DNA of 64,000 nucleotides from Anatilimnocola floriformis (GCF_024256385.1 NZ_JAMLFW010000001.1:2976001-3040000); one strand, 5' to 3'. Shown: positions 25,687 through 38,440, counted from the first letter of the stretch. Translations and numbers: made by a program. The notes: generated by a model not told the origin, from the letters alone.

Positions 25687-25705
25687 CCTTTCACGGAGTG
25701 AAAGG
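25687..25705. repeat. hairpin of CTTTCAC-NNN-GTGAAAG family, copy 2
   Basis: CCTTTCAC (25687-25694), GGA, GTGAAAGG (25698-25705) form a perfect 8-bp stem with a 3-base loop, 20 bp past the groEL1 stop. It matches the stem at 19189-19207. A degraded related sequence occurs near 31544-31566. Confidence 0.6.
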
Positions 25706-25725
25706 CGACTGTCTTAGGCGACACT

Positions 25726-27345
25726 TTAGCGAATGGCGCCTTCGACGCTACGCTTGGCCTTGTCGTCCTTGTCGAGCGTGGTGACCAGGGCTTCGGTGGT
25801 GAGCAGCAGCGCGGCGATGCTGGCAGCATTGCCGAGAGCGGTGCGAACCACCTTCACTGGATCGATCACGCCAGCCTTGTACATGTCGACATACTCGCCG
25901 GTGAGGGCGTTGTAGCCGGTGTTGGCTGGCTTCTCGAGGACTTCGTCGCAAACCACCGAGCCGTCGCGACCGCCGTTGTCGACGATCGTCTTCATCGGGT
26001 ACGACAGAGCGTTCAGCACGATGGTCGCGCCAACCTTCTCGTCACCCTTGAGCGAATCGGCGAGCTTCTCGACGACGTCGCTGCAGCGGAGCAGAGCCAC
26101 GCCACCGCCAGGAAGAATGCCTTCTTCGAGAGCCGCACGCGTGGCGTGCAGGGCGTCTTCGACACGGGCCTTCTTTTGCTTCATGTCGGCTTCGGTTTCG
26201 GCGCCGACGCTGATCACGGCCACACCACCGGCGAGCTTTGCGAGACGTTCTTGGAACTTCTCCTTGTCGTAGTCGCTTTCGGTTTGGTTCATCTGATTCT
26301 TGATCTGCTGAACCCGCTTGTCGATGTCGTTCCGCTTGCCGGCACCTTCGACGATCGTGGTGTTGTTCTTGTCCACCGAGACCTTCTTGGCACGACCGAG
26401 GTGCTCGAGCGACAGAGCGTCGAGCTGCAAACCAAGGTCTTCGCTGATCAACGTACCGCCGGTGAGAACCGCGATATCGCCGAGCATGGCCTTGCGACGA
26501 TCGCCGAAGCCAGGAGCCTTGACCGCGCACACGTTGAGCACACCGCGGAGCTTGTTGACGACGAGCAGCGTGAGCGCTTCGGCGTCGACATCTTCAGCGA
26601 TGATGAGCAGCGGCTTGGCCGTTTGGCTGACCTTTTCGAGAATCGGCACGAGGTCGCGCAGATTGCTGATCTTCTTTTCGTGGATCAGGATCAGGGCGTC
26701 TTCGAGGAAGCAGTCCATCGTCGCATGACGATTGATGAAGTAGGGCGAAACAAAGCCCTTGTCGAACTGCATGCCGTCGACATATTCGACCTTGGTGTCG
26801 GTCGTCTTGCCTTCTTCGACCGTGATCACGCCGTCCTTGCCGACGCGATGGAGGGCTTCAGCGAGCAGATCGCCGATGGCCTGATCGTTGTTGGCCGAGA
26901 TGGCGCCGACGCTGGCGACTTCTTCCTTGCTGGTAACACGCTTGGCGAGCGAGACCAACTTTTCGGTCGCAGCTTCGACGGCTTTGTCGATGCCACGGCG
27001 AATGGCGGTGGGATTGCTACCGGCGACCACGCTGCGGAGACCTTCCTTGAAGATCGCGCGGGCGAGCACGGTGGCCGTGGTGGTGCCGTCGCCAGCGAGG
27101 TCCGAAGTCTTTTGCGCGACTTCGACCACCAGCTTGGCGCCCATGTTCTCGAAGCGATCTTCGAGTTCAATTTCCTTGGCAACCGTGACACCGTCCTTGG
27201 TGACCGTCGGGCCGCCAAAGGACTTGTCGATGATGACGTTCTTGCCGGTCGGACCCATGGTCACGGCGACGGCGTTGGCGAGCTTGTCGACGCCCGCCAG
27301 CATCCGGGCGCGAGCGAGATCGTCGAAGAGAAGTTGTTTTGCCAC
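25726..27345 (-). CDS. groL: GroEL chaperonin paralogue lacking the GGM tail
   Basis: The start is the GTG at 27343-27345 ([13 protein letters not shown] about 10 bases upstream). An in-frame ATG further upstream would add 23 non-homologous residues. The resulting 539-residue chaperonin has the ATP-binding [11 protein letters not shown], the TMGPTGKNV motif and GGGVAL, but ends KRSVEGAIR with no Gly-Gly-Met tail. In well-studied bacteria that tail lines the folding chamber, so this copy may be specialised. It is downstream of groES and the other groEL, and is followed by an intrinsic terminator. Confidence 0.95.
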   Translation of the reverse strand: MAKQLLFDDLARARMLAGVDKLANAVAVTMGPTGKNVIIDKSFGGPTVTKDGVTVAKEIELEDRFENMGAKLVVEVAQKTSDLAGDGTTTATVLARAIFKEGLRSVVAGSNPTAIRRGIDKAVEAATEKLVSLAKRVTSKEEVASVGAISANNDQAIGDLLAEALHRVGKDGVITVEEGKTTDTKVEYVDGMQFDKGFVSPYFINRHATMDCFLEDALILIHEKKISNLRDLVPILEKVSQTAKPLLIIAEDVDAEALTLLVVNKLRGVLNVCAVKAPGFGDRRKAMLGDIAVLTGGTLISEDLGLQLDALSLEHLGRAKKVSVDKNNTTIVEGAGKRNDIDKRVQQIKNQMNQTESDYDKEKFQERLAKLAGGVAVISVGAETEADMKQKKARVEDALHATRAALEEGILPGGGVALLRCSDVVEKLADSLKGDEKVGATIVLNALSYPMKTIVDNGGRDGSVVCDEVLEKPANTGYNALTGEYVDMYKAGVIDPVKVVRTALGNAASIAALLLTTEALVTTLDKDDKAKRSVEGAIR

Positions 27346-27401
27346 GACTAATTGGCCTTTTGAATTTTGTTGAGTTGGTAAGTGAGCGGCACTCGAACGA
27401 C

Positions 27402-27426
27402 GCGCCACTGACAAAGCCAGTGGCGC
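27402..27426. promoter_or_regulatory. hairpin between groES and groEL1
   Basis: GCGCCACTG (27402-27410) and CAGTGGCGC (27418-27426) form a perfect 9-bp stem around 7 bases, 14 bp past the groES stop. There is no U-run on the minus strand. It may be an attenuator or processing/stability stem that sets the groEL1:groES ratio. Confidence 0.55.
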
Positions 27427-27439
27427 ATCTCAGAAAAAA

Positions 27440-27742
27440 TTACTCGACAACCTTCGCGAGGATGTCGCTTTCGCGGAGAACCTTCACGTCGTCATCGCCG
27501 ATGGCGATGTCGGTGCCGCCGTACTTGCCGTAGATCACCTGGTCGCCGACCTGGACCGACAGTTCGCCACGCTTGCCGCTCTCGAGCAACTTGCCCGGGC
27601 CAACAGCGACCACGGTGCCGCGTTGGGGCTTTTCCTTGGCCGAGTCCGGCAGAACGATGCCGCCAGCCGTCTTGGTTTCGGCTTCGAGCGGTTGAACGAC
27701 GACTCTGTCATCGAGGGGACGAATCTTGAGACCTTTAGCCAT
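27440..27742 (-). CDS. groES: GroES co-chaperonin
   Basis: A 100-residue GroES with IRPLDDRVVVQPLEAETKTAGGIVLPDSAKEKPQRG, the mobile loop ETKTAGGIVLP being intact, and GDQVIYGKYGG. It caps GroEL rings. It lies between two groEL genes on the same strand, so it could serve both. Confidence 0.97.
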   Translation of the reverse strand: MAKGLKIRPLDDRVVVQPLEAETKTAGGIVLPDSAKEKPQRGTVVAVGPGKLLESGKRGELSVQVGDQVIYGKYGGTDIAIGDDDVKVLRESDILAKVVE

Positions 27743-27838
27743 TGTGTGAGTTCCTTCTTGTATTGAGTCTTATTTGATTTGTATTGGAAAAGGGAGGCGG
27801 TTGTTGCTGCACTCCCTCGCTTACGCTGCGGGATACCT

Positions 27839-27854
27839 GACTGCTGACGCAGTC
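27839..27854. terminator. small hairpin immediately after groEL2
   Basis: GACTGC (27839-27844), TGAC, GCAGTC (27849-27854) form a 6-bp stem abutting the groEL2 stop codon. It is too weak and lacks a U-run, so partial attenuation is the most that can be proposed. Confidence 0.35.
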
Positions 27855-29552
<1,698 letters not shown>

Positions 29553-29950
29553 GTTCGAATTCTCCTAATTGCCGTTTCGAAAGACTTTGTTTCAGAAATC
29601 CGGGAGGCGACCTGACCGACTCGACCGCGAAGGAAAAACCAAGCGGGAAAGAAAGAGTTTGGCAGCGACCCGTTTATTGTGAGATTGTTCTGAAGGGGGA
29701 GTTGCGGTGGGATTGCCAAAACCGGCAGGCGAGATGTCGCTGGGGGCACCCAGTAAAAACAACCTCAGCCCGATTTGGCAGTTCCGCCGCAGTTGCCCCG
29801 CATTAATGCAAGGACTGTGCCAAGGGCTGCTGGCTTACGGTAAGGTGCTATCAATGAAAGACTTGCGCCGCACTGATGATCGAGAGGCGCGATCTGGCAG
29901 TCACGCGGCAGGGCACCGATTGTCAAATTGGCAGCGGAGCGCGAGGCACC
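29553..29950. other. 398-bp intergenic region upstream of groEL2
   Basis: It should hold the groEL2 promoter. I see no coding frame with support, no CIRCE element and no strong hairpin. The 3' end abuts the stop of an unknown gene read in the same direction. Confidence 0.5.
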
Positions 29951-30400
29951 TTACGTGTCATATTCGCCCGAGTCCCAGGGCTCAAAGAAAGCCATATAGT
30001 TGCCCGGCTGCATTTCCACTGCCCAGACGTCGTCCTCATCTTCCCGCTCGCGGATGATCAAGCCGAACTCTGTCCCGAATCGCTTGACCGAGAACGGCGC
30101 GACTTCGACGCGCTCGTAGCTGACGTCGCCCAGCTCAGCCAACCATTGATCGCGCAGTTTCAGCCGGCGAGCTTCGTCCATGGTCGACCGGGGACCGAGG
30201 TTCTCGATTTTGGCTTCCAGCAATTGGCCCTCGGCATCGAACAAGTAGAGGGCTAGAAACTCGGCACCAGGCTGTTTCTTTGTCACCGGCTCGAACGGCG
30301 TCGTGAGAATAAACTGCCGACCATCCGGCGTGCGGCCGATGTATCGAGCGTCATACTCATCGTGATCGATCGCGATCAATTCCGGGACGCCGTCGTCCAT
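29951..30400 (-). CDS. conserved-looking cytoplasmic protein of unknown function
   Basis: A 149-residue acidic protein without signal peptide or membrane helix. Features are DEYDARYIGRTPDGRQFILTTPFEP near the N-terminus, a charged helix MDEARRLKLRDQWLAELGD in the middle, and PGNYMAFFEPWDSGEYDT at the end. The strand pattern suggests a small alpha/beta fold. I do not recognise it. It starts 21 bp after the stop of the UDP-glucuronate decarboxylase-like gene and may be co-transcribed. Confidence 0.75.
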   Translation of the reverse strand: MDDGVPELIAIDHDEYDARYIGRTPDGRQFILTTPFEPVTKKQPGAEFLALYLFDAEGQLLEAKIENLGPRSTMDEARRLKLRDQWLAELGDVSYERVEVAPFSVKRFGTEFGLIIREREDEDDVWAVEMQPGNYMAFFEPWDSGEYDT

Positions 30401-30421
30401 GCAAGCAACTCCAATCGCAAA

Positions 30422-31390
30422 TCAATAATTGGGCGTCGGCGGCCGGTAATGATTCAGATCGATCGAGCGGAACCAGGCGATGGTCCGTTCCAGGCCCTGA
30501 CGCAGCGCAATCGACGGCTGCCAATTCAACTTCTCTTTGGCGAGCGAGATATCGGGACGGCGGCGGGTTGGATCATCGACCGGCAGCGGTTCGAGAATGA
30601 TCTTCGACGATGAACCTGTCAGTTCGAGCACCAGTTCGGCCAGTTGCTTCACCGTGAACTCGTCGGGATTGCCGAGATTCACCGGGCCGATGAACTCTTC
30701 GGGGTTTTCCATCATCCGGATCATCCCTTCGACCAGATCGTCGCGGTAGCAGAACGAGCGGGTCTGCAAGCCGTCGCCGAAGAGCGTAATGTCTTCGCCT
30801 TGCAGGGCCTGGCGGATGAAATTCGACACGACGCGGCCGTCGAATGGGTGCATCCGCGGGCCGTAAGTGTTGAAGATCCGCACGATGCGAATGTTGATGC
30901 GGTTGACGCGGTGATAATCCATGAAGAGGGCTTCGGCGGCGCGCTTCCCTTCGTCGTAGCAAGCCCGCGGGCCGATCGGATTCACGTTGCCGCGATAATC
31001 TTCTCGCTGCGGATGTACTTCCGGATCGCCGTATACTTCGCTGGTCGAGGCTTGCAGGACCTTCGCGCGACAACGGCGGGCCATGCCCAGCACATTGATC
31101 GCGCCCATCACCGAGGTCTTCAGCGTCTTGATGGGATTGAACTGATAATGCCCCGGCGCGGCAGGACAGGCGAGGTTGTAGATCTCGTCGACCTCGAGCC
31201 AGCAAGGCAACGTCACGTCGTGGCGCACGAGTTCGAAGTTGGTGCGGCCGAGCAAGTGCGCGATGTTCGTCTTCTGGCTCGTGAAGAAGTTGTCGAGGCA
31301 AATGACGTCGTGGCCGAGCTCGACGAGGCGTTCGCACAAGTGCGAGCCGAGAAACCCCGCGCCGCCGGTGACGAGAATGCGTTTGATCAT
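30422..31390 (-). CDS. UDP-glucuronic acid decarboxylase-like SDR (UXS)
   Basis: The ATG at 31388-31390 places the Rossmann motif TGGAGFLGS at residues 8-16. An upstream extension of the frame is not homologous. The 322-residue protein has [13 protein letters not shown], the [14 protein letters not shown] active-site region (YxxxK) and [12 protein letters not shown]. These are the hallmarks of UDP-xylose synthase. It converts UDP-glucuronate to UDP-xylose with bound NAD. It probably supplies precursors for exopolysaccharide or glycan. A related dTDP-glucose dehydratase activity is less likely given the UXS-like motif context. Confidence 0.92.
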   Translation of the reverse strand: MIKRILVTGGAGFLGSHLCERLVELGHDVICLDNFFTSQKTNIAHLLGRTNFELVRHDVTLPCWLEVDEIYNLACPAAPGHYQFNPIKTLKTSVMGAINVLGMARRCRAKVLQASTSEVYGDPEVHPQREDYRGNVNPIGPRACYDEGKRAAEALFMDYHRVNRINIRIVRIFNTYGPRMHPFDGRVVSNFIRQALQGEDITLFGDGLQTRSFCYRDDLVEGMIRMMENPEEFIGPVNLGNPDEFTVKQLAELVLELTGSSSKIILEPLPVDDPTRRRPDISLAKEKLNWQPSIALRQGLERTIAWFRSIDLNHYRPPTPNY

Positions 31391-31451
31391 TGTTACTGCT
31401 GCGAGGGATTTTTGGGCACGTTTCACTAGTATAGGACATCGGCGTTCGTAG

Positions 31452-31534
31452 GCCGGACCATTGGTCCGGCTAGGGAGTGGGTACTGCGCCAAATCAGTCG
31501 CACTTACACTTCTGGACGGACCAATGGTCCGTCC
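31452..31534. repeat. pair of inverted palindromes in a divergent promoter region
   Basis: GCCGGACCA-T-TGGTCCGGC (31452-31470) and GGACGGACCA-A-TGGTCCGTCC (31514-31534) are perfect palindromes. They are inverted imperfect copies of each other (each carries GTAGG or CCTAC on its outer edge) separated by 43 bp. They lie between the divergent UXS-like and amidohydrolase genes, so they are not simply terminators. Confidence 0.75.
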
Positions 31535-31587
31535 TACGCGGAAGCGTCCTTTCGCAGAGGGATAGGCGGCGGTAGGTTCTAACGAAT

Positions 31588-32838
31588 ATGCCGAATAATT
31601 CAGTTGCACCTGTTGCCTATCGCGCGCGATGGATTTTTCCCATCGATGGCCCGCCCATCCCGCGCGGCGTGGTCTCGATTGCAAGAGGCCGGATCGTCGC
31701 GGTTGGTTCGCGGCCGGACGAAGCCAATCTGATCGATCTGGGAAACGTCGCGCTCTTGCCGGCGCTGATCAATGCGCACACGCATTTGGAATTCAGTCTC
31801 TTTCAACAACCGATCGGCCAGCCAGGTCAATCGTTTGCAGCCTGGCTGAAGCAAGTCGTCGCCTGGCGCCGAGAACAGCCCGCCGTGCAAGGTCAGGAGC
31901 AACTGGCCCTCGCGCAGGGCCTGCAGGAATGCGACGAAGCGGGAACTGCTGTAGCGGGCGAAATCACCACGCCGATGTTTGCCGAAGTTTGGTATCGGCA
32001 AGGAGCATTGCTGCCGCATGTGCGGTTTTTGGAATTGCTCAGCTTGAATCCTGAACGTGTGCCGGCCCTCACTGCTGTAGCCGAAGGATTTCTAAACCAA
32101 AAATCAGCGAGCCAGCGCGGCTTGAGTCCGCATGCGCCGTATACCGTGCATCCGGAGTTGCTCGCGCGGGCTGTGCGATTATCGGCAGAGCATCGAGTTC
32201 CGCTGACAATGCATCTGGCCGAGTCGCGCGAAGAACTCGCACTACTCTCGTCGCATTCCGGCGAACTCGTCGAGCTGCTGAAAATGCTCACGGCCTGGTA
32301 TCCGAGTGCGCTGCCGACAGGTTTGCGGCCGCTGGATTATCTGCGCACGCTTTCGCTATCGCATCACGCGATTGTCGCGCACGGCAACTACCTTTCAGCC
32401 GAAGAAATCGAGTTCACCGCGCAGCAGCGCGAGAAACTGAGCGTGGCATATTGCCCGCGCACGCAGGCATACTTCGATCACGATCCGTATCCGTTGGCCG
32501 CGATGTTGCGGGCTGGTGTGCGAGTCGCGGTCGGCACCGATTCGCGGGCCAGCAATCCAGATCTCTCGATCTGGCGCGAGCTGCAGTTCGTGCGGCAGCG
32601 TTATCCGCAGATCGATCCCACCGATGTTTTGCGAATGGGAACAATCGCCGGCGCTGAAGCACTGGGCGTCGCGCAGGACTACGGCAGCATTTCGCCAGGA
32701 AAAATCGCCGAGTTCGCAGTGATTGAATTGCCGGCTGAAAGCAACTCACCTTGGGAATCGCTCTTCGCCAATAATCAAGCCAGCGCGAAACTTCTGCGAG
32801 GCGCGCCAACGGCGACATCGAGCTCGCCCGATTCGTGA
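31588..32838 (+). CDS. metal-dependent amidohydrolase / deaminase family protein
   Basis: This 416-residue protein has the amidohydrolase metal and catalytic pattern: [10 protein letters not shown], then [27 protein letters not shown] and [12 protein letters not shown]. The set resembles adenosine/guanine-type deaminases (MtaD, SsnA) and the aminofutalosine deaminase branch of menaquinone synthesis. I cannot separate these by eye. It acts in the cytoplasm (no signal peptide). Its 3' end overlaps the convergent FHA gene by 64 bp. Confidence 0.88.
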   Translation: MPNNSVAPVAYRARWIFPIDGPPIPRGVVSIARGRIVAVGSRPDEANLIDLGNVALLPALINAHTHLEFSLFQQPIGQPGQSFAAWLKQVVAWRREQPAVQGQEQLALAQGLQECDEAGTAVAGEITTPMFAEVWYRQGALLPHVRFLELLSLNPERVPALTAVAEGFLNQKSASQRGLSPHAPYTVHPELLARAVRLSAEHRVPLTMHLAESREELALLSSHSGELVELLKMLTAWYPSALPTGLRPLDYLRTLSLSHHAIVAHGNYLSAEEIEFTAQQREKLSVAYCPRTQAYFDHDPYPLAAMLRAGVRVAVGTDSRASNPDLSIWRELQFVRQRYPQIDPTDVLRMGTIAGAEALGVAQDYGSISPGKIAEFAVIELPAESNSPWESLFANNQASAKLLRGAPTATSSSPDS

Positions 32839-33254
32839 ACAACGCCGCTGAACGAGTCCGGGATCAATTGCACGATGAAGTGCGACAGCCCGAGGCAAAG
32901 TTCATTGCCGGGCTGCAGCAGCGATGATTCGATCGCGCGGCCGTTCACATAAGTTCCATGGCGCGAACCGAGATCGTGTACCACGATTTCGCCGGCGACT
33001 AATTCCAACCGGCAATGGCGGCGGCTAATCCAGCGGTCGTCAATGCGCAACGCCACGTCGACCCCACGGCCAATCTCGGCCGGGAATTGATCCAGAACGA
33101 TTTCACGCGGACAGGCCAGGGGATCCTGGCTGATGAGGCGAAGTTTCACGGCTTGTGGTGGCTGCGAAGCAGCGGAGGCGGGCGAGAGCGGGGCAGCAAT
33201 CAAGTAATTCGATCGCCGGTGGTTCGTTTGAGGCGGGAGGGGTCGAACCAACAC
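32775..33254 (-). CDS. FHA-domain protein
   Basis: A 159-residue protein with a forkhead-associated domain at about residues 58-115. It has GRGVDVALRIDDRWISRRHCRLELV and DLGSRHGTYVNG, with the conserved Gly-Arg, Ser-Arg-Arg-His and Asn-Gly residues. FHA domains bind phosphothreonine, so it could read Ser/Thr kinase signalling. The likely start is the GTG at 33254, but a later start within the first 40 residues is possible. The last 64 bp overlap the amidohydrolase gene on the other strand. Confidence 0.82.
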   Translation of the reverse strand: MLVRPLPPQTNHRRSNYLIAAPLSPASAASQPPQAVKLRLISQDPLACPREIVLDQFPAEIGRGVDVALRIDDRWISRRHCRLELVAGEIVVHDLGSRHGTYVNGRAIESSLLQPGNELCLGLSHFIVQLIPDSFSGVVHESGELDVAVGAPRRSFALA

Positions 33255-33509
33255 TTGCTTATGCTAAGTGCTGTAACAGCAATGTCAATAGTTTGCTGGC
33301 TGTAGACGTAAAACTGCCAGATAGCGTCACTTGCGGCGGCGTGGCGAAAGTTCGCCACCGAAATTCATCGATTCTTCGCGGTTTATGCGTCCTCCCTTCA
33401 TCTAACGAAGGCGTAATGTCCGCACCGCAACGTTGCGGCAAACTGCTCGCGCAGAAACGACTCGGCGCGAGCCCTCGCCTGTCCTGCTCACCGTTCGAAA
33501 GGAAGATTC

Positions 33510-34661
33510 ATGTTCTGTTCGGCAATCAAGTTTCAGAAAGGTCGAAACGTCAAGCCCCACGGCTTCACGCTGGTGGAATTGCTCGTGGTCATCGCCATTA
33601 TCGGCGTCTTGGTGGCGCTGTTGCTGCCAGCCGTGCAGGCCGCGCGCGAAGCTTCGCGGCGGTCGAGCTGCAGCAACAACTTGAAGCAGATCGCGCTCGG
33701 CGTGCACAACTTCGAATCGTCGCACATGCGGCTGCCAGACTCGGGCCAGTGCGATTCGACCGGCTCGGCATCGACGACCTACATGATCCATTCGACGGCG
33801 ACGCAGATTCTGCCGTACATCGAACAGCAAGCCATTTACGACAAGTTCGACCACGAGTCTTCGCCCGCTTCGTTCGGCGCCACATACAACGCCACGACGC
33901 AAACCTGGACCAGCAACGGCGCGACGCTGCACATGAATGCTAAGGGCCGCCCGTACAACGACCCGGCTAATGCCAAATGGCAAGAAGCGGCCAAGGCTTA
34001 CATCGCCGCGTTTGTTTGCCCCACCACGCCAGCCGTGAAGAAAGGCCGCGATCCTGATGGCTATGGTCCTTGGGATTACATGTTCATTGCCTTGACCGAC
34101 GTGGATGAAGTTGCCTCTTCGGCGACCTTTAAGCAACGCACCATGCCGACCGGTTCGGCTGCCTGGCAAGCCCAAGTGACTTCCGGCATGCTCAACTGCG
34201 AAGGCTCGCGGATGTCGGCGGTCACCGACGGCACGAGCAATACCTTCCTGTGCATCGAGGATGCAGGCCGGTCGCATCCCAACGTCGCCAAGTTCGGTGC
34301 TGCCTCGAGCCGCCCCAGCCCGGTCTCGGGTGAACCCAATGCGATGCCGATGGGCCTGCGGCGCGTCTTTGCCTGGGCCGATGCCGATGCTGTGACGAAT
34401 GGCTTTTCTGGCCCGCACAACTCCACGGGCTCGAAGGTCGCCAAGGTAAACAACCACAAGACACCGTTGGGCGGCCCGCCGGAATGCCTCTGGCAAACCA
34501 ACAATTGCGGCCCCAATGACGAGCCATTCGCCTTTCATCCCGCTGGCGTGAATGCAGCCCTCGGCGACGGCTCGGTGCGGTTCGTTACCGAATCGGCCGA
34601 CGCCTTGGTGCTAAAGGCCTGGTCGGGCGCCAACGACGGCAAGATCTTGCAGCTCGACTAA
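33510..34661 (+). CDS. DUF1559 pseudopilin-like protein with H-X9-DG motif
   Basis: The ATG at 33510 follows AGGAAG. The 383-residue protein has a prepilin leader and N-methylation site (GFTLVELLVVIAIIGVLVAL). This is followed by LLPAVQAAREASRRSSCSNNLKQIALGVHNFES, diagnostic of the planctomycete DUF1559 family. The C-terminal HPAGVNAALGDGSVRFV gives the H-X9-DG motif. These proteins are exported by a type II/IV-pilus-like route, and their precise role is unknown. The family is very large in planctomycetes. Confidence 0.95.
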   Translation: MFCSAIKFQKGRNVKPHGFTLVELLVVIAIIGVLVALLLPAVQAAREASRRSSCSNNLKQIALGVHNFESSHMRLPDSGQCDSTGSASTTYMIHSTATQILPYIEQQAIYDKFDHESSPASFGATYNATTQTWTSNGATLHMNAKGRPYNDPANAKWQEAAKAYIAAFVCPTTPAVKKGRDPDGYGPWDYMFIALTDVDEVASSATFKQRTMPTGSAAWQAQVTSGMLNCEGSRMSAVTDGTSNTFLCIEDAGRSHPNVAKFGAASSRPSPVSGEPNAMPMGLRRVFAWADADAVTNGFSGPHNSTGSKVAKVNNHKTPLGGPPECLWQTNNCGPNDEPFAFHPAGVNAALGDGSVRFVTESADALVLKAWSGANDGKILQLD

Positions 34662-34666
34662 ATCGC

Positions 34667-34703
34667 AGGCCGGAACGATCGGTACTCCGCGCTGTTCCGG
34701 CCT
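34667..34703. terminator. bidirectional hairpin between convergent genes
   Basis: AGGCCGGAAC (34667-34676) pairs with GTTCCGGCCT (34694-34703), a perfect 10-bp stem with 17-base loop. It lies in the 46-bp gap between the DUF1559 gene and the VWA gene, whose stops face each other. Confidence 0.65.
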
Positions 34704-34707
34704 ACGG

Positions 34708-35859
34708 CTACTTCGCAAATTCGAACTCCTTCGTCCGCGCTTGTGCTCGAACCGCTTCGATGATCGCCCGATCGAGCGTGTTGCCTTCACCAGCGCGGAG
34801 CTTTTTCAGCTCGGCATTTACGTGCTCCTCGCGGGCCTGGCTGAGCGTCTTGATCTTCTCTTGCACGTCCTTGCGTTCGGCGGCTTTCTTTTCGACGTAC
34901 GCTTGCCGCTCTTCCGGCTTGAGCTTCTTCAGCTCTTCCGGCAGGTCCTCTTCCTTCACATCTTCCAATTTCTTGACCACGCCTTCCTTGAGGCCATCGA
35001 CGAGATCCCATTCGGCGTTGCGATACAGGCCTGAAGCTTTCACGCTCGCGCGAAGTTGAGCAGCACCTGGAGCAGACCGCGACGCGTTGGCATCTTGCGC
35101 CGCTTGATTGACGGCCAACTCACGGCGTTTATCGGCGCGACCGTAGGGAATGTAAGTCTTGTTCAAATCGGCGCTCAACTGCTCGAGCTCTTTGTCTTGC
35201 GGAGAGGCCACGAGCGGCAGCACTTCGTTCTGATTGATGCTCACATAAGTGCCGTCGGCCAGCTTGGCGCCTTCCGCCCAACCGCTGCGCAGCCCTTCGC
35301 TATTGTCGCCGCAGTGAATCGTGCTGACGGTGATCCCTTTATCCGCAGCCGCTTTGCACGACTTGCGAAAATCCTTTGGGCCTTGCGAAAACGGCTCGTT
35401 GCCGGCGATGAAGATGCACTTCAGGTCCTTGGCGTGGTCGCTCCACTTCAGATCGGCGACCGCTTTCTCGATCACCCAGCCACAATACTCTTCGCCGCCG
35501 TTGGTGGTGAGGGCGAAGAGTTCTTTCGACACGTTATCGAGATCGGTAGTGAACGGTGTAACCTGCCGAATGAAACCACCTTCGGCCGGCAGCGAGCTCT
35601 TGCCGTATTCATACAGCGCGACATGCAACTCGGGCGATTGGCCGCCGCGCTTGGCCGAAGCGAATTCGTTCACGACTTTCCACAGGTGCGTTCGAGCCTG
35701 ATTGATCAGCCCATCCATGCTGTTACTGGTATCGAGCAAGATGGCGATCTGAATCTGGGGCTTCGCCGCAGGCTTATCCTGGGCACTCGCTCGCAGAGGC
35801 AGCCAGGTGATTAGCCCGGCAAGAAGAAGGCACGACCAGATTTGTCCGAAACGCGACAT
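34708..35859 (-). CDS. secreted VWA-domain protein
   Basis: The ATG at 35857-35859 follows AGGGAGC by about 7 bases and gives a signal peptide (FGQIWSCLLLAGLITWLPLRASAQ). The 383-residue product has a von Willebrand A domain from ~residue 38, with MIDAS DTSNS (LLDTSNSMDG), a Thr in the second MIDAS loop, and a later Asp. The C-terminal third is long helical, Lys/Glu-rich, possibly coiled coil (LKKLKPEERQAYVEKKAAERKD). Extracytoplasmic protein-protein interaction is expected; partner unknown. Confidence 0.88.
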   Translation of the reverse strand: MSRFGQIWSCLLLAGLITWLPLRASAQDKPAAKPQIQIAILLDTSNSMDGLINQARTHLWKVVNEFASAKRGGQSPELHVALYEYGKSSLPAEGGFIRQVTPFTTDLDNVSKELFALTTNGGEEYCGWVIEKAVADLKWSDHAKDLKCIFIAGNEPFSQGPKDFRKSCKAAADKGITVSTIHCGDNSEGLRSGWAEGAKLADGTYVSINQNEVLPLVASPQDKELEQLSADLNKTYIPYGRADKRRELAVNQAAQDANASRSAPGAAQLRASVKASGLYRNAEWDLVDGLKEGVVKKLEDVKEEDLPEELKKLKPEERQAYVEKKAAERKDVQEKIKTLSQAREEHVNAELKKLRAGEGNTLDRAIIEAVRAQARTKEFEFAK

Positions 35860-36070
35860 CGAAAAGCTCCCTAAAGAGAGAAGGCTGCCCTGGCAGTCAT
35901 TATTGACGTGATTCCAGCGCCTGTATGTAACTAGACGGTAACGGGCGACTGATCGATTCGAGCAGCCTTCTTCAGCGGGCAAAATTCCGTGCATCGACAA
36001 CTGCTGAGTGATATGCTGCCGCCATCCGCCAGTATTTCCTTCCATACGTTCCACTCTCCAGGAACCTGCC

Positions 36071-36931
36071 ATGCGTTTCTTTGCTTGCTGGTTTGGTCTA
36101 TTGCTGATTGGCCTGGTCGCGTTCGATGTTCAGGCCCAGACGGCCGATGACATCACGAAGCTGATCGGGCAACTCGTCGAACTCGATTCGATCGATGTGG
36201 CGAAAGACATCAAGTTTCGCGCCGGGCTCGAACCGCCGCTGCATCAACTCGATGCGGACGAGTCGGGCATGCAGGTGCTGAAGAATCCGTACGAAGTGCA
36301 AGGCCGAAACCAGCCCGCCGCTGCCGGTTGGTATCGCGTCAGTTTCACGGTGCCGGAGCAGATCGGCAAATTTCCGATGCCGGTGCAGGGCTTCAATCTG
36401 GGCGTCGAAAGCAACTGCCTTGGCACTTGGGAGATCTACACCTACAGCAACGGCAAATCGGTCGGCTCGTCGATGGCCAACGGCGCATCGGGCACCTGGC
36501 AGCAAGGAACGGTGATCGGCAATTCGCGCGTCCACTCCAGTTATTGGATGAGCAACGCGCCGATTCCGTCGAAGCCCGGCGACAAAATCACGGTCGCCAT
36601 TCTTGCCCATGCCAACCCACTCGGCCGCGGCGGACCAGAAGGCTTTGGCCTGCGCCATCTGCGGCTGCGGTTTGCGCTGGCACACACGTTTGCCCGCCAG
36701 CCCTTCTTCGGTCTCGTCACCGCGCCTGGAACTGGAACGGGCCTGCAAGGTGCACGAGAGATGTTGAGCACGCTAAAGGGAGATGAGCTGAGCGCGCTTC
36801 AAGGGAAGCTGAAGATGCCGCTGGAGAATATGAGTGCGGTGTTTGCCGCCGCGGATACGGGGAAGCTCGATGAGCTGACCAAAGCGATGCGGACTTCGAC
36901 GGCAGAGATGGCCGCGGCGCTGAAGAAGTAA
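36071..36931 (+). CDS. secreted protein of unknown function
   Basis: The ATG at 36071 follows AGGA by 7 bases and gives a signal peptide (MRFFACWFGLLLIGLVAFDVQAQ). The 286-residue product contains a beta-rich middle with VESNCLGTWEIYTYSNGKSVGS and PGDKITVAILAHANPLGRGG, resembling a carbohydrate-binding-type sandwich. A helical C-terminus (LKGDELSALQGKLKMPLENM) follows. I do not recognise a family. It is divergent from the VWA gene. Confidence 0.8.
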   Translation: MRFFACWFGLLLIGLVAFDVQAQTADDITKLIGQLVELDSIDVAKDIKFRAGLEPPLHQLDADESGMQVLKNPYEVQGRNQPAAAGWYRVSFTVPEQIGKFPMPVQGFNLGVESNCLGTWEIYTYSNGKSVGSSMANGASGTWQQGTVIGNSRVHSSYWMSNAPIPSKPGDKITVAILAHANPLGRGGPEGFGLRHLRLRFALAHTFARQPFFGLVTAPGTGTGLQGAREMLSTLKGDELSALQGKLKMPLENMSAVFAAADTGKLDELTKAMRTSTAEMAAALKK

Positions 36932-37020
36932 AAGTTGGCCGGAACAAGCGATATTTCGCGCGGCCCTCCTGCCTAGAGCAGCGCGTGCGCAAAAGAATGG
37001 CCGGATCGATTGCACGTCCG

Positions 37021-37070
37021 GCCCCTCACCCCGGCCCTCTCCCCTGAGTACAGGGGCGAGGGAGTAGGGA
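37021..37070. repeat. CCCCTCACCCC-type dispersed repeat, copy 1
   Basis: CCCCTCACCCCGGCCCTCTCCCC-like sequence followed by CCCCTG (37041-37046), AGTA, CAGGGG (37051-37056). It belongs to a C/G-rich repeat family also seen at 39048-39092 and 39179-39224. It lies just past the enolase stop. Confidence 0.6.
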
Positions 37071-37090
37071 AATTCTAAGATCAACTAGCT

Positions 37091-38440
<1,350 letters not shown>

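Noticed and set aside
26146-27351. Plus-strand open frame of 401 codons opposite groEL1
   Set aside because: Antisense shadow of a chaperonin gene, caused by codon bias.
29553-29660. Possible CIRCE element upstream of groEL2
   Set aside because: No TTAGCACTC-N9-GAGTGCTAA or close variant was seen.
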